DNA of 64,000 bases from assembly GCF_910591885.1 (NCBI RefSeq), contig NW_025963555.1, positions 3,782,001 to 3,846,000 of the forward strand. Reading direction: 5' to 3'. This stretch comes from Bombus terrestris (taxonomy: Eukaryota; Arthropoda; Insecta; Hymenoptera; Apidae). This document shows, in pieces, positions 26,945 to 43,263 of the stretch (the first letter of the stretch is position 1; every line of letters begins with the position of its first letter). The position numbers and the translations under genes are program-made. The notes beneath the pieces were generated by a model. It ran no database searches. It worked only from the letters and a program-made list of their open reading frames with translations, and had not been told where the DNA came from.

Positions 26945-29820
26945 ATACGTTACTACGTAATATTACACAACGTCATACGGCACATAGTGATACAATATAA
27001 CGTTATACGTCATAACGTAGTACTACATAACGTTATACGTTATAATGTAATAATTTATAACGTTATACGTTATAACGTAGTAGAACATAACGTTATGCGT
27101 TACTACGTAGTAGTACGTAACGTCATACGTCATATAGAGATACCATGAAACGTTTTACGCTTTACCCTAGCAGTTCATATCGTTATATGTCATTTAGTGG
27201 TACAATATAACGTTATTCGTTGTAACGTAATAGTGTATAACGTTATGCGTAACTACGTAATAGTACGTAATGGTGTACGTCACATAGTGGTACAGTATAA
27301 CGATATACTTTAGAACGTAGAAGTACATAACGTTGTACGTCATATAGCTGTACAATATAACGTTATACGTTATAACGTACTAGTACATAACGATATACGT
27401 TATAATGTATTTGTGTATCTCGTTAATCGTCGTAACGTAATAGTGTATAACGTTACTCGTTGTATCGAAATAGTGTATAACGTTATGCGTTACTACGTAA
27501 TAGTACGTAATGTTATACGTCACATTGTGGTACAGTATAACGTTATACGTTATAACGTAGGAGCACAAAACGGTATATGTTATAACGTAGTAGTACATAA
27601 TGTAATACGTTCTAACGTAGTAGTAGATAATGTTATACGCTATAATGTAATATTTTATAACGTTATGCGTTACTACGTAGTAGTAGGTAACGTCATACGT
27701 CATATAGTGATACAATATAACGTTATACGTTATAATGTAATAGTGTATAACGTTATTCGTCGTAACGTAATAGTGTATAACGTTATTCGTTGTAACGTAA
27801 TAGTGTATAACGTTATGCGTTACTACGAAATATTACGTCACATCATACGTCATATAGTGATACAATGTAACGTTATACGTTATAACGTAGTAGAACATAA
27901 CGTTATACGTTACTACGTAATATTACACAACGTCATACGTCACATAGTGATACAATATAACGTTATACGTTAGAACGTAGAAGTACATAACGTTATACGT
28001 CATATAGCTGTACAATATAATGTTATACGTTGTAACGTAGTAGTACATATCGTTATACGTTATAATGTAATAGTTTATAACGTTATGCGTTACTACGTAA
28101 TAGTACATAACGTCATACGTCATATAGACACACAATGGAACGTTATACGTTATACCGTAGTAGTGCATACCGTTATACGTATTAATGTAATAGTGTATAA
28201 CGTTATTAGTTGTAACGAAATAGTGTATAACGTTATGCGTTACTACGTAATAGTACGTAATGTTATACATCACATAGTGGTACAATATAACGTTATACGT
28301 TAGAACGTAGAAGTACATAACGTTATACGTCATATAGCTGTACAATGTAACGTTATACGTTGTAACGTAGTAGTACATATCGTTATACGTTATAATGTAA
28401 TAGTTTATAACGTTATGCGTTACTACGTAATAGTACATAACGTCATACGTCCTATAGACGCACAATGGAACATAATACGTTATACCGTATTAGTGCATAT
28501 CATTATACGTTATGTAGTGGTACAATGTAGCGTTATACGTTATAACGTAGTAGTACATAACGTTATACGTTATAATGTAATATTGTGTAACTTTATTCGT
28601 CGTAACGTAATAGTGTATAATGTTATTCGTTGTAACGAAATAGTGTATAACGTTATGCGTCACTACGTAATAGTACATAACGTCATACGTCGCATAGTGA
28701 TTCAATATAACGTTATACGTTATAACGTAGTAGTTCATAACGTTATACGTTACAACGTAGTAGTACATAACGCTTTACGTTACTACTTAATAGTACATAA
28801 CGTCATACGTCATATAGAGATACAATGAAACGTTTTACGTTATACCGTAGTAGTGCATATCGTTATATGTCATTTAGTGGTACAATATAACGTTATACGT
28901 TTTAGCGTAATAGTACATAACGATATACGTTATAATGTAATAGTGTATAACGTTAATCGTCGTAACGTAATAGTGTATAACGTTATTCGTTGTAACGAAA
29001 TAGTGTATAACGTTATGCGTTACTACGTAATAGTACGTAATGTTATACGTCACATAGTGGTACAATATAACGTTATACGTTAGAACGTAGAAGTACATAA
29101 CGTTATACGTCATATAGCTGTACAATATAACGTTATACGTTGTAACGTAGTAGTACGTAACGATATACGTTATAATGTAATTGTGTATCACGTTAATCGT
29201 CGTAACGTAATAGTGTATAACGTTACTCGTTGTATCGAAATAGTGTATAACGTTATGCGTTACTACGTAGTAGTAGGTAACGTCATACGTCACATAGTGA
29301 TACAATATAACGTTATACGTTATAATGTAATAGTGTATAACGTTATTCGTCGTAACGTAATAGTGTATAACGTTATTCGTTGTAACGTAATAGTGTATAA
29401 CGTTATGCGTTACTACGAAATATTACGTAACATCATACGTCATATAGTGATACAATGTAACGTTATACGTTATAACGTAGTAGAACATAACGTTATACGT
29501 TACTACGTAATATTACACAACGTCATACGTCACATGGTGATACAATATAACGTTATACGTCATAACGTAGTAGTACATAACGTTATACGTTATAATGTAA
29601 TAATTTATAACGTTATACGTTATAACGTAGTAGAACATAACATTATGCGTTACTACGTAGTAGTACGTCACGTCATACGTCATATAGTGATACAATGTAG
29701 CGTTATACGTTATAACGTAGTAGTACATAACGTTATACGTTATAATGTAATAGTTTATAACGTTATTGGTTACTACGTAGTAGTACGTAACGTCATACGT
29801 CATATAGTGATACAATGTAA
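26945..29820. repeat. Segment copied at 35867-38742 (offset 8,922)
   Basis: About 2.9 kb matches the downstream copy. It carries two rare markers: the GTATTAATGTAATAG unit near 28170 and the CCTATAGACGCAC unit near 28451. The offset is 12 modulo 30, equal to one half unit plus three 29-bp units between the copies. The match ends near 29820, where the left copy moves into a TTTATAACGTTAATCG join not present in the right copy. Confidence 0.82.
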
Positions 29821-32800
29821 CGTTATACGTTATAACGTAGTAGTACATAACGTTATACGTTATAATGTAATAGTTTATAACGTTAATCGTCGTAACGTAA
29901 TAGTTTATAATGTTATTCGTTGTAACGAAATAGTGTATAACGTTATGCGTCACTACGTAATAGTACATAACGTCATACGTCGCATAGTGATTCAATAATA
30001 CGTTATACGTTATAACGTAGTAGTACATAACGTTATACGTTACAACGTAGTAGTACATAACGTTATACGTTACTACGTAATAGTACATAACGTCATACGT
30101 CATATAGCTGTACAATATAACGTTATACGTTGTAACGTAGTAGTACATATCGTTATACGTTGTAATGTAATAGTTCATAACGTTATGCGTTACTACGTAA
30201 TAGTACATAACGTCATACGTCATATAGCTGTACAATATAACGTTATACGTTGTAACGTAGTAGTAAATATCGTTATACGTTATAATGTAATAGTTTATAA
30301 TGTTATGCCTTACTACGTAATAGTACATAACGTCATACGTCATATAGAGATACAATGAAACGTTATAAGTTATACCGTAGTAGTACAAAACGTTATATGT
30401 CATATAGTGATACAATATATCGTTATAAATTATAACGTAGTGGTACATAACTTTATATGTCATATAGTCACGCAATATAACGTTATACGTTATAACGCAG
30501 TAGTACATAACGTTATACGTCATATAGTGGTACAATATAACGTTATACGTTGTAGCGTAATAGTACATAACGGTATACGTTGTAACGTTGTAGTGCATAT
30601 CGTTATGCGTTATAATGTAATAGTATATAACGTTATGCGTTACTACGTAATACTACATAACGTCATACGTCATATAGAGATACAATGAAGCGTTATACGT
30701 TATACCGCAGTAGTTCATATCGTTATACGTCATGTAGTGGTACAACATAACGTTATACGTTATAACGTAGAAGTACACATCGTTATATGTCATATAGTGG
30801 TACAATATAACGTTATAAATTGTAGCGTAGTAGTACATATCGTTATACGTTATAATGTAATAGTTTATAACGTTATGCGTTACTACTTAATAGTACATAA
30901 CGTCATAAGTCACATAGTGACACAATATAAAGTTGTACGTTACACCGTAGAAGTACAAAACGTTATATTTTATAACGTACAAGTACATAATGTAATACGT
31001 TATAACGTAGTAGTACATAAAGGTATACCTTTTACCGTGATAGTATATAACGTTGTACTTTATAATGTAATAGTTTATAACGTTATGCGTTACTACGTTA
31101 TAGTACGTGACGTTATACGTCATATAGTTATACAATGTATCGTTATACGTAATAACGTGATAGTATATAACATTATGTGTCATATCGTGATACAATATAT
31201 CGTTATACGATATAATGTAATAGTGTATAACGTTATTCGTCGTAACGTAATAGTGTATAGCGTTATGCATTGCTACGTAATACTTTCTAACGTAGTAGTA
31301 CATAACGTTATACTTTATAATGTAATAGTTTGTGACGTTATGCGTTACTACGTAATAGTACATAACGTCATACGCCACATAGTGGTACAATATAACGTTA
31401 AACGTTATAACGTAGAAGTACATAACGCTATATGTTACTACGTAATAGTACATATCGTTATACGTCATATAGTGGTACAATATAACGTCATACGTTATAA
31501 CGCAGTAGTACATGACGTTCTACGTTATAATGTAATAGCGTATAATGTTATTCGTCGTAACGTAATACTGTATAACGTTATGCGTTACTACGTAATAGTA
31601 CATAACGTCATACGTCATATAGACACACAATGGAACGTTATACGTTATACCGTAGTAGTGCATATCGTTATACGTCATATAGTGGTACAATGTGACGTTA
31701 TACGTTATAACGTAGTAGTACATAACGTTATACTTTATAATGTAATAGTGTATAACGTTATTCGTCGTAACGTAATAGAGTATGACGTTATTCGTTGTAA
31801 CGTAATAGTGTATAACGTTATGCGTTACTACGTAATAGTACATAACGTTATACGTCATATAGTTATACAATATAACGTTATAAATTATAACGTAGTAGTA
31901 CATAACGTTGTACGTTATAATGTAATAGTGTATAACTTTATTCGTCGTAACGTAATAGTGTATAACGTTATGCGTTACTACGTAATAGTATATAACGTTA
32001 TACGTCATATAGTTATACAATATAACGTTATAAATCATAACGTAGTAGTACATAACGTTATACATACTCCGTAATAGTACATAACGTCATATGTCATATA
32101 GAGATACAATAGAACGTTATACCTTATACCGTAGTAGTGCATATCGTTATACGTCATATAGTGGAACAACATAACATTGTACGTTATAACGTAGTAGTAC
32201 ATAACGTAATACTTTATAATATAATAGTGTATAACGTTATTCGTCGTAACGTAATAGTGTATAACGTTATTCGTTGTAACGTAATAGTGTATAATGTTAT
32301 GCGTTACTACGTAATATTGCGTAACGTCATACGTCATATAGTGATACAGTGTAACGTTATACGTTATACCGTAGTAGTACATAACTTTATACGTTATAAT
32401 GTAATAGTTTATAACGTTATGCGTTACAGCGTAGTAGTACGTAACGTCATACGTCATGTAGTGATACAATATAACGTTATACGTTATAATGTAATAGTGT
32501 ATAACGTTATTCGTCGTAACGTAATAGTGTATAGCGTTATCTTTTACTACGTAATAGTACATAAGGTTATTCTTCATATAGTATTACAATATAATGTTAT
32601 ACGTTATAACGTAGTAGTACATAACGAAATACGTTACTACGTAATAGTACACAACGTCATACGTCACATAGTGATACAATATAACGTTATACGTCATAAC
32701 GTAGTAGTACATAACGTTATACGTTACTACGTAATAGTACACAACGTCATACGTCACATAGTGATACAATATAACGTTATACGTCATAACGTAGTAGTAC

Positions 32801-35300
32801 ATAAAGTTATACATACTACGTAATAGTACATAACGTCATACGTCATGTTGAGATACAATGAAACGTTATACGTTATATCGCACTAGTACATACCGTTATC
32901 CGTCATATGCTGGTACAATGTAACGTCTTACGTTATAATGGAGTAGTACATAACGTTATATTTCATATAGGTGTACAGTACAATGTTATACGTTATAACG
33001 TAGTAGTACATAACGTTATATGTAATATAGTTGTACAATACAATGTTATACGTTACAGCGTAGTAGTACATAACGTCGTATGTCATATAGACACACAATG
33101 GAACGTTATACGTTATACCGTAGTAGTGCATATCGTTATACGTCATATAGTGGTACAATATAACGTTATACGTTAGAACGTAGAAGTACATAACGTTATA
33201 CCTCATATAGATGTACAATATAACGTTATACGTTATAACGTACTAGTACATAACGATATACGTTATAATGTAATAGTTTACAACGTTATGCGTTACTACG
33301 TAGTGGTACGTAACGTCATACGTCATATAGAGATACAATGAAACGTTTTACGTTATACCCTAGCAGTTCATATCGTTATATGCCATTTAGTGGTACAATA
33401 TAACATTATACGTTTTAACGTACTAGTACATAACGATATACGTCATAATGTAATAGTTTACAACGTTATGCGTTACTACGTAGTAGTACGTAACGTCATA
33501 CGTCATATAGAGATAACATGAAACGTTTTACGCTTTAGCCTAGCAGTTCATATCGTTATATGCCATTTAGTGGTACAATATAACGTTATTCGTTGTAACG
33601 TAATAGTGTATAACGTTATGCGTAACTACGTAAGAGTACGTAATGGTATACGTCACATAGTGGTACAATATAACGATATACTTTAGAACGTAGAAGTACA
33701 TAACGTTGTACGTCATATAGCTGTACAATATAACGTTATACGTTATAACGCACTAGTACATAACGATATACGTTATAATGTAATTGTGTATCACGTTAAT
33801 CGTCGTAACGTAATAGTGTATAACGTTACTCGTTGTATCGAAATAGTGTGTAACGTTATGCGTTACAACGTAATAGTACGTAATGTTATACGTCACATAG
33901 TGGTACAATATAACATTATACGTTATAACGTAGAAGCACAAAACGGTAAATGTTATAACGTAGTAGTACATAATGTAATACGTTCTAACGTAGTAGTAGA
34001 TAATGTTATACGCTATAATGTAATAGTTTATAACGTTCTGCGTTACTACGTAGTAGTAGGTAACGTCATACGTCATATAGTGATACAATATAACGTTATA
34101 CGTTATAATGTAATAGTGTATAGCGTTATTCGTCGTAACGTAATAGTGTATAACGTTATTCGTTGTAACGTAATAGTGTATAACGTTATGCGTTACTACG
34201 TAATATTACGTAACGCCATGCGTCATATAGTGATACAATGTAACGTTATACGTTATATCGAACTAGTACATAACGATATACGATACAATGTAATAGTGTA
34301 TAACGTTAATCGTCGTAACGTAATAGTGTATAACGTTATTCGTTGTAACGAAATAGTGTATAACGTTATGCGTTACTACGTAATAGTACGTAACGTTATA
34401 CGTCACATAGTGGTACAATATAACGTTATACGTTAGAACGTAGAAGTACATAACGTTATACGTCATATAGCTGTACAATATAACGTTATACGTTGTAACG
34501 TAGTAGTACATATCGTTATACGTTATAATGTAATAGTTTATAACGTTATGCGTTACTACGTAATAGTACATAACGTCATACGTCATATAGACACACAATG
34601 GAACATTATACGTTATACCGTATTAGTGCATATCATTATACGTTATATAGTGGTACAATGTAACGTTATACGTTATAACGTAGTAGTACATAACGTTATA
34701 CGTTATAATGTAATATTGTATACCTTTTTTCGTCGTAACGTAATAGTGTGTTACGTTATGCGTTACTACGTAATAGTACATAACGTTATACGTCATATAG
34801 TTATACAATATAACGTTATAAATTATAACGAAGTAGTACATAACGTTATACATACAACGTAATAGTACATAACGTCATACGTCATGTAGAGATACAATGA
34901 AACGTTATACGTTATACCGCACTAGTACATACCGTCATCCGTCATATGGTGGTACAGTGTAACGTCTTACGTTATAACGCAGTAGTACATAACGTTATAT
35001 GTCATATAGTTGTACAATACAATGTTATACGTTATAACGTAGTAGTACATAACGTTATATGTAATATAGTTGTACAATACAATGTTATACGTTATAACGT
35101 ACTAGTACATAACGTTATACGTTACAACGTAATAGTACATAACGTCGTATGTCATATAGACACACAATGGAACGTTATACGTTAAACCGTAGTAGTGCAT
35201 ACCGTCATACGTCATATAGTGGTACAATGTAACGTTATACGTCATAACGTACTAGTACATAACGTTATTCGTTGTAACGTAATAGTGTATCACGTTATGC
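29077..35300. repeat. Zone A HOR, copy 4
   Basis: This is the partner of 20575-26828. It has one 30-bp unit fewer: the B-type unit found near 24220 between two A/E-type units is missing here near 32715. It keeps the half unit (31287), three 29-bp units (32052, 32801, 34840) and the six-T run. Confidence 0.87.
31287..31301. repeat. 15-bp half unit (HOR anchor 4)
   Basis: It lies 8,502 bp from anchor 3 and shares that copy's zone-B-like upstream variants. Confidence 0.92.
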
Positions 35301-35866
35301 GTTACTACGTAATATTACGTAACGTCATACGTCATATAGTGATACAATGTAACGTTATACGTTATAACGTACTAGTACATAACGATATACGTTACAATGT
35401 AATAGTGTATAACGTTAATCGTCGTAACGTAATAGTGTATAACGTTATTCGTTGTAACGAAATAGTGTATAACGTTATGCGTTACTACGTAATAGTACGT
35501 AATGTTATACGTCACATAGTGGTACAATATAACGTTATACGTTAGAACGTAGAAGTACATAAAGTTATACGTCATATAGCTGTACAATATAACGTTATAC
35601 GTTGTAACGTAGTAGTACATAACGATATACGTTATAATGTAATTGTGTATCACGTTAATCGTCGTAACGTAATAGTGTATAACGTCACTCGTTGTATCGA
35701 AATAGTGTATAACGTTATGCGTTACTACGTAATAGTAGGTAACGTCATACGTCATATAGTGATACAATATAACGTTATACGTTATAATGTAATAGTGTAT
35801 AACGTTATTCGTCGTAACGTAATAGTGTATGACGTTATTCGTTGTAACGTAATAGTGTATAACGTT

Positions 35867-38742
35867 ATGCGTTACTACGTAATATTACACAACGTCATAC
35901 GTCACATAGTGATACAATATAACGTTATACGTCATAACGTAGTACTACATAACGTTATACGTTATAATGTAATAATTTATAACGTTATACGTTATAACGT
36001 AGTAGAACATAACTTTATGCGTTACTACGTAGTAGTACGTAACGTCATACGTCATATAGAGATACCATGAAACGTTTTACGCTTTACCCTAGCAGTTCAT
36101 ATCGTTATATGTCATTTAGTGGTACAATATAACGTTATTCGTTGTAACGTAATAGTGTATAACGTTATGCGTAACTACGTAATAGTACGTAATGGTGTAC
36201 GTCACATAGTGGTACAGTATAACGATATACTTTAGAACGTAGAAGTACATAACGTTGTACGTCATATAGCTGTACAATATAACGTTATACGTTATAACGT
36301 ACTAGTACATAACGATATACGTTATAATGTATTTGTGTATCTCGTTAATCGTCGTAACGTAATAGTGTATAACGTTACTCGTTGTATCGAAATAGTGTAT
36401 AACGTTATGCGTTACTACGTAATAGTACGTAATGTTATACGTCACATTGTGGTACAGTATAACGTTATACGTTATAACGTAGGAGCACAAAACGGTATAT
36501 GTTATAACGTAGTAGTACATAATGTAATACGTTCTAACGTAGTAGTAGATAATGTTATACGCTATAATGTAATATTTTATAACGTTATGCGTTACTACGT
36601 AGTAGTAGGTAACGTCATACGTCATATAGTGATACAATATAACGTTATACGTTATAATGTAATAGTGTATAACGTTATTCGTCGTAACGTAATAGTGTAT
36701 AACGTTATTCGTTGTAACGTAATAGTGTATAACGTTATGCGTTACTACGAAATATTACGTCACATCATACGTCATATAGTGATACAATGTAACGTTATAC
36801 GTTATAACGTAGTAGAACATAACGTTATACGTTACTACGTAATATTACACAACGTCATACGTCACATAGTGATACAATATAACGTTATACGTTAGAACGT
36901 AGAAGTACATAACGTTATACGTCATATAGCTGTACAATATAACGTTATACGTTGTAACGTAGTAGTACATATCGTTATACGTTATAATGTAATAGTTTAT
37001 AACGTTATGCGTTACTACGTAATAGTACATAACGTCATACGTCATATAGACACACAATGGAACGTTATACGTTATATCGTAGTAGTGCATACCGTTATAC
37101 GTATTAATGTAATAGTGTATAACGTTATTAGTTGTAACGAAATAGTGTATAACGTTATGTGTTACTACGTAATAGTACGTAATGTTATACATCACATAGT
37201 GGTACAATATAACGTTATACGTTAGAACGTAGAAGTACATAACGTTATACGTCATATAGCTGTACAATGTAACGTTATACGTTGTAACGTAGTAGTACAT
37301 ATCGTTATACGTTATAATGTAATAGTTTATAACGTTATGCGTTACTACGTAATAGTACATAACGTCATACGTCCTATAGACGCACAATGGAACATAATAC
37401 GTTATACCGTATTAGTGCATATCATTATACGTTATATAGTGGTACAATGTAACGTTATACGTTATAACGTAGTAGTACATAACGTTATACGTTATAATGT
37501 AATATTGTGTAACTTTATTCGTCGTAACGTAATAGTGTATAATGTTATTCGTTGTAACGAAATAGTGTATAACGTTATGCGTCACTACGTAATAGTACAT
37601 AACGTCATACGTCGCATAGTGATTCAATATAACGTTATACGTTATAACGTAGTAGTTCATAACGTTATACGTTACAACGTAGTAGTACATAACGTTTTAC
37701 GTTACTACTTAATAGTACATAACGTCATACGTCATATAGAGATACAATGAAACGTTTTACGTTATACCGTAGTAGTGCATATCGTTATATGTCATTTAGT
37801 GGTACAATATAACGTTATACGTTTTAGCGTAATAGTACATAACGATATACGTTATAATGTAATAGTGTATAACGTTAATCGTCGTAACGTAATAGTGTAT
37901 AACGTTATTCGTTGTAACGAAATAGTGTATAACGTTATGCGTTACTACGTAATAGTACGTAATGTTATACGTCACATAGTGGTACAATATAACGTTATAC
38001 GTTAGAACGTAGAAGTACATAACGTTATACGTCATATAGCTGTACAATATAACGTTATACGTTGTAACGTAGTAGTACGTAACGATATACGTTATAATGT
38101 AATTGTGTATCACGATAATCGTCGTAACGTAATAGTGTATAACGTTACTCGTTGTATCGAAATAGTGTATAACGTTATGCGTTACTACGTAGTAGTAGGT
38201 AACGTCATACGTCACATAGTGATACAATATAACGTTATACGTTATAATGTAATAGTGTATAACGTTATTCGTCGTAACGTAATAGTGTATAACGTTATTC
38301 GTTGTAACGTAATAGTGTATAACGTTATGCGTTACTACGAAATATTACGTCACATCATACGTCATATAGTGATACAATGTAACGTTATACGTTATAACGT
38401 AGTAGAACATAACGTTATACGTTACTACGTAATATTACACAACGTCATACGTCACATAGTGATACAATATAACGTTATACGTCATAACGTAGTAGTACAT
38501 AACGTTATACGTTATAATGTAATAATTTATAACGTTATACGTTATAACGTAGTAGAACATAACATTATGCGTTACTACGTAGTAGTACGTAACGTCATAC
38601 GTCATATAGTGATACAATGTAACGTTATACGTTATAACGTAGTAGTACATAACGTTACACGTTATAATGTAATAGTTTATAACGTTATGCGTTACTACGT
38701 AGTAGTACGTAACGCCATACGTCGTATAGTGATACAATGTAA
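35867..38742. repeat. Copy of 26945-29820
   Basis: This has the same order of landmarks as its partner, with scattered substitutions. Examples are ATATCGTAG for ATACCGTAG near 37073, and CACGATAATCG for CACGTTAATCG near 38112. Confidence 0.82.
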
Positions 38743-40544
38743 CGTTATACGTTATAATGTAATAGTGTATAACGTTATTCGTCGTAACGTAATAGTGTAT
38801 GACGTTATTCGTTGTAACGTAATAGTGTATAACGTTATGCGTTACTACGTAATATTACGTTACATCATACGTCATATAGTGATACAATGTAACGTTATAC
38901 GTTATAAGGTACTAGTAAATAACGATATACGTTGCAATGTAATAGTGTATAACGTTAATCGTCGTAACGTAATAGTTTATAATGTTATTCGTTGTAACGA
39001 AATAGTGTATAACGTTATGCGTCACTACGTAATAGTACATAACGTCATACGTCTCATAGTGATTCAATATAACGTTATACGTTATAACGTAGTAGTACAT
39101 AACGTTATACGTTACAACGTAGTAGTACATAACGTTATACGTTACTACGTAATAGTACATAACGTCATACGTCATATAGAGATACAATGAAACGTTTTAC
39201 GTTATACCGTAGTAGTTCCTATCGTTATATGTCATTTAGTGGTACAATATAACGTTATTCGTTGTAACGTAATAGTGTATAACGTTATGCGTAACTACGT
39301 AATATTACGTAATGGTGTACGTCACATAGTGGTACAATATAACGATATACTTTAGAACGTAGAAGTACATAACGTTATACGTCATATAGGTGTACAATAT
39401 AACGTTATACGTTGTAACGTACTAGTACATCACGATATACGTTATAATGTATTTGTGTATCTCGTTAATCGTCGTAACGTAATAGTGTATAACGTTACTC
39501 GTTGTATCGAAATAGTGTATAACGTTATGCGTTACTACGTAATAGTACGTAATGTTATACGTCACATTGTGGTACAGTATAACGTTATACGTTATAACGT
39601 AGGAGCACAAAACGGTATATGTTATAACGTAGTAGTACATAATGTAATACGTTCTAACGTAGTAGTAGATAATGTTATACGCTATAATGTAATATTTTAT
39701 AACGTTATGCGTTACTACGTAGTAGTAGGTAACGTCATACGTCATATAGTGATACAATGTATCGTTATACGTTATAACGTAGTAGAACATAACGTTATAC
39801 GTTTCTATGTAATATTACACAACGTCATACGTCACATAGTGATACAATATAACGTTATACGTCATAGCGTAGTACTACATAACGTTATACGTTATAATGT
39901 AATAATTTATAACGTTATACGTTATAACGTAGTAGAACATAACGTTATGCGTTACTACGTAGTAGTACGTAACGTCATACGTCATATAGTGATACAAAGT
40001 AACGTTATACGTTATAACGTAATAGTACATAACGTCATACGTCGCATAGTGATTCAATAATACGTTATACGTTATAACGTAGTAGTACATAACGTTATAC
40101 GTTACAACGTAATAGTACATAACATTATACGTTACTACGTAATAGTACATAACGTCATACGTCATATAGAGATACAATGAAACGTTTTACGTTATACCGT
40201 AGTATTTCCTATCGTTAAATGTCATTTAGTGGTACAATATAACGTTATACGTTTTAACGTAATAGTACATAACGATATACGTTATAATGTAATAGTGTAT
40301 AACGTTAATCGTCGTAACGTAATAGTGTATAACGTTATTCGTTGTAACGAAATAGTGTATAACGTTATGCGTTACTACGTAATAGTACGTAATGTTATAC
40401 GTCACATAGTGGTACAATATAACGTTATACGTTAGAACGTAGAAGTACATAACGTTATACGTTATAATGTAATATTCTATAACTTTATTCGTCGTAACGT
40501 AATAGTGTATAATGTTATTCGTTGTAACGAAATAGTGTATAACG
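38743..40544. repeat. Transitional mosaic between zones A and B
   Basis: No single partner covers this stretch. The part at about 39365-39880 resembles 36245-36760 (offset 3,120, CACAAAACGG module at 39606). Other parts are short cassettes seen elsewhere in new order. The TAGTTCCTATCG unit first seen here (near 39214) recurs in zone B. There is no half unit or 29-bp unit in it. Confidence 0.7.
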
Positions 40545-42488
40545 TTATGCGTCACTACGTAATAGTACATAACGTCATACGTCGCATAGTGATTCAATAT
40601 AACGTTATACGTTATAACGTAGTAGTTCATAACGTTATACGTCATATAGCTGTACAATATAACGTTATACGTTGTAACGTAGTAGTACATAACGATATAC
40701 GTTATAATGTAATTGTGTATCACGTTAATCGTCGTAACGTAATAGTGTATAACGTTACTCGTTGTATCGAAATAGTGTATAAAGTTATGCGTTACTACGT
40801 AATAGTACGTAATGTTATACGTCACATAGTGGTGCAATATAATGTTATACGTTATAACGTAGAAGCACAAAACGGTATATGATATAACGTAGTAGTACAT
40901 AATGTAATACGTTCTAACGTAGTAGTAGATAATGTTATACGCTATTTTGTAATATTTTATAACGTTATGCGTTACTACGTAGTAGTAGGTAACGTCATAC
41001 GTCATATAGTGATACAATATAACGTTATACGTTATAATGTAATAGTGTATAACGTTATTCGTCGTAACGTAATAGTGTATGACGTTATTCGTTGTAACGT
41101 AATAGTGTATAACGTTATGCGTTACTACGTAGTATTACGTAACATCATACGTTATATAGTGATACAATGTAACGTTATGCGTTATAACGTAGTAGAACAT
41201 AACGTTATACGTTACTACGTAATATTACACAACGTCATACGTCACATAGTGATACAATATAACGTTATACGTCATAACGTAGTAGTACATAACGTTATAC
41301 GTTATAATGTAATAATTTATAACGTTGTACGTTATAACGGAGTAGAACATAACGTTATGCGTTACTACGTAGTAGTACGTAACGTCATACGTCATATAGT
41401 GATACAATGTAACGTTATACGTTATAACGTAGTAGTACACAACTTTATACGTTATAATGTAATCGTTTATAACGTTATGCGTTACTACGTAGTAGTACGT
41501 AACGTCATTCGTCATACAGTGATACAATATAACGATATACGTTATAATGTAATGGTGTATAACGTTATTCGTCGTAACGTAATAGTGTTTAACGTTATGC
41601 GTTACTACGTAATAGTACGTAATGTTATACGACGCATAGTGGTACAATATAACGTTATACGTTAGAACGTAGAAGTACATAACGTTATACCTCATATAGA
41701 TGTACAATATAACGTTATACGTTATAACGTACTAGTACATAACGATATACGTTATAATGTAATAGTTTACAACGTTATGCGTTACTACGTAGTAGTACGT
41801 AACGTCATACGTCATATAGAGGTAAAATGAAACGTTTTACGTTATAACCTAGCAGTTCATATCGTTATATGTCATTTAGTGGTACAATATAACGTTATAA
41901 ATTATAACGTAGTAGTACATAACTTTATATGTCATATGGTCATGCAATATAACGTTATACGTTATAACGCAGTAGTACATAACGTTATACGTTGTAACGC
42001 AGTAGTACATATCGTTATGCGTTATAAAGTAATAGCTTATAACGTTATGCGTTATTACGTAATAATACATAACGTCATACGTCATATAGAGATACAATGA
42101 AACGTTATACGTTATACCGTAGTAGTGCATATCGTTATACGTCATATAGTGGTACAATCTAACGTAATTCGTTAGAACGTAGAAGTACATATCGTTATAT
42201 GTCATATAGTGGTACAATATAACTATATAAATTGTAACGTAGTAGTACATATAGTTATACGTTATAATGTAATAGTTTATAACGTTATGCGTTACTACGT
42301 TATAGCACTTGACGTTACACGTCATATAATTATACAATGTATCGTTATACGTAATAACGTAATAGTATATAACATTATGTGTCATATCGTGATACAATAT
42401 AACGTTATACGATATAATGTAATAGTGTATAACGTTATTCGTCGTAACGTAATAGTGTAAAGCGTTATGTATTGCTACGTAATACTTT

Positions 42489-42503
42489 CTAACGTAGTAG
42501 TAC
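42489..42503. repeat. 15-bp half unit (HOR anchor 5)
   Basis: First anchor of zone B, 11,202 bp from anchor 4. It is followed by TATACGCTATAATG where zone A has TATACTTTATAATG. Confidence 0.92.
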
Positions 42504-43253
42504 ATAACGTTATACGCTATAATGTAATAGTTTGTGACGTTATGCGTTACTACGTAATAGCACATAACGTCATACGTCACATAGTGGTACAATATAACGT
42601 TAAACGTTATAACGTAGAAGTATGTAACGTTATACGTTACTACGTAATAGTACACATCGTTATACGTCATATAGTGGTACAATAGAACGTCATACGTTAT
42701 AACGCAGTAGTACAGAACGTTATACGTTATAATATAATAGCGTATAATGTTATTCGTCGTAACGTAATACTGTATAACGTTATTCGTTGTAACGTAATAA
42801 TGTATAACGTTATGCGTTACTACGTAATAGTACATAACGTTATACGTCATATAGTTATACAATGTATCGTTATACATTATACCGTAGTAGTGCATATCGT
42901 TATATGTCATATAGTGAGACAATGTAACGTTATAAGTTATAAGGTAGTAGTACATATCGTTAAATGTCATATAGTGGTACAATGTAACGTTATACGTTAT
43001 AACATAGTTGTACATAAAGTTATACGTAATATAGTTGTACAATATAACGTTATACGTTATAACGCAGTAGTACGTAACGTTATACGTCATATAGTGGTAC
43101 AATATAACGTTATACGTTATAACGTAATAGTATATAACATTATGCGTCATATCTTGATACAATATAACGTTATACGTTGTAGCGTAATAGTACATAACGT
43201 TATACGCTGTAACGTAGTAGTACATATCGTTATACGTTATAATGCAAAAGTTT

Positions 43254-43263
43254 ATGACGTCAT
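43254..43263. repeat. Palindromic ATGACGTCAT variant (first of nine)
   Basis: A unit reading TGCAAAAGTTTATGACG followed by TCATGCG contains the perfect palindrome ATGACGTCAT. The TGACGTCA cores start at 43255, 49569, 56063, 57675, 58634, 59954, 61424, 61814 and 63426. Spacings reproduce the HOR offsets (6,314; 6,494; 5,751; 1,320). TGACGTCA is also the consensus of CREB/ATF binding sites, but here it arises from two substitutions in a satellite unit, and I assign no regulatory role. Confidence 0.85.

Larger units (their letters stand above)
1..40544. repeat. Zone A: long higher-order repeats (8.5-10.6 kb)
   Basis: Four copies of the 15-bp half unit (3061, 12158, 22785, 31287) anchor this zone, at spacings of 9,097, 10,627 and 8,502 bp. 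Copies differ in length by blocks that are whole multiples of 30 bp (30, 450, 1,080). Two pairs of copies are clearly closest: the block from about 2.35-8.6 kb with that at 11.4-17.7 kb, and the block from about 20.6-26.8 kb with that at 29.1-35.3 kb. Internal duplications (offset 4,273 in the first 6 kb, and 1,800 between modules at 5.5 and 7.3 kb) show that the HOR was itself built from older segmental copies. The right limit is set where the zone B period begins. Confidence 0.85.

Noticed and set aside
43255..43262. CRE promoter element TGACGTCA
   Set aside because: It sits inside a satellite monomer with no gene nearby and recurs only with the HOR period. Kept as a variant-unit marker, not as a regulatory site.
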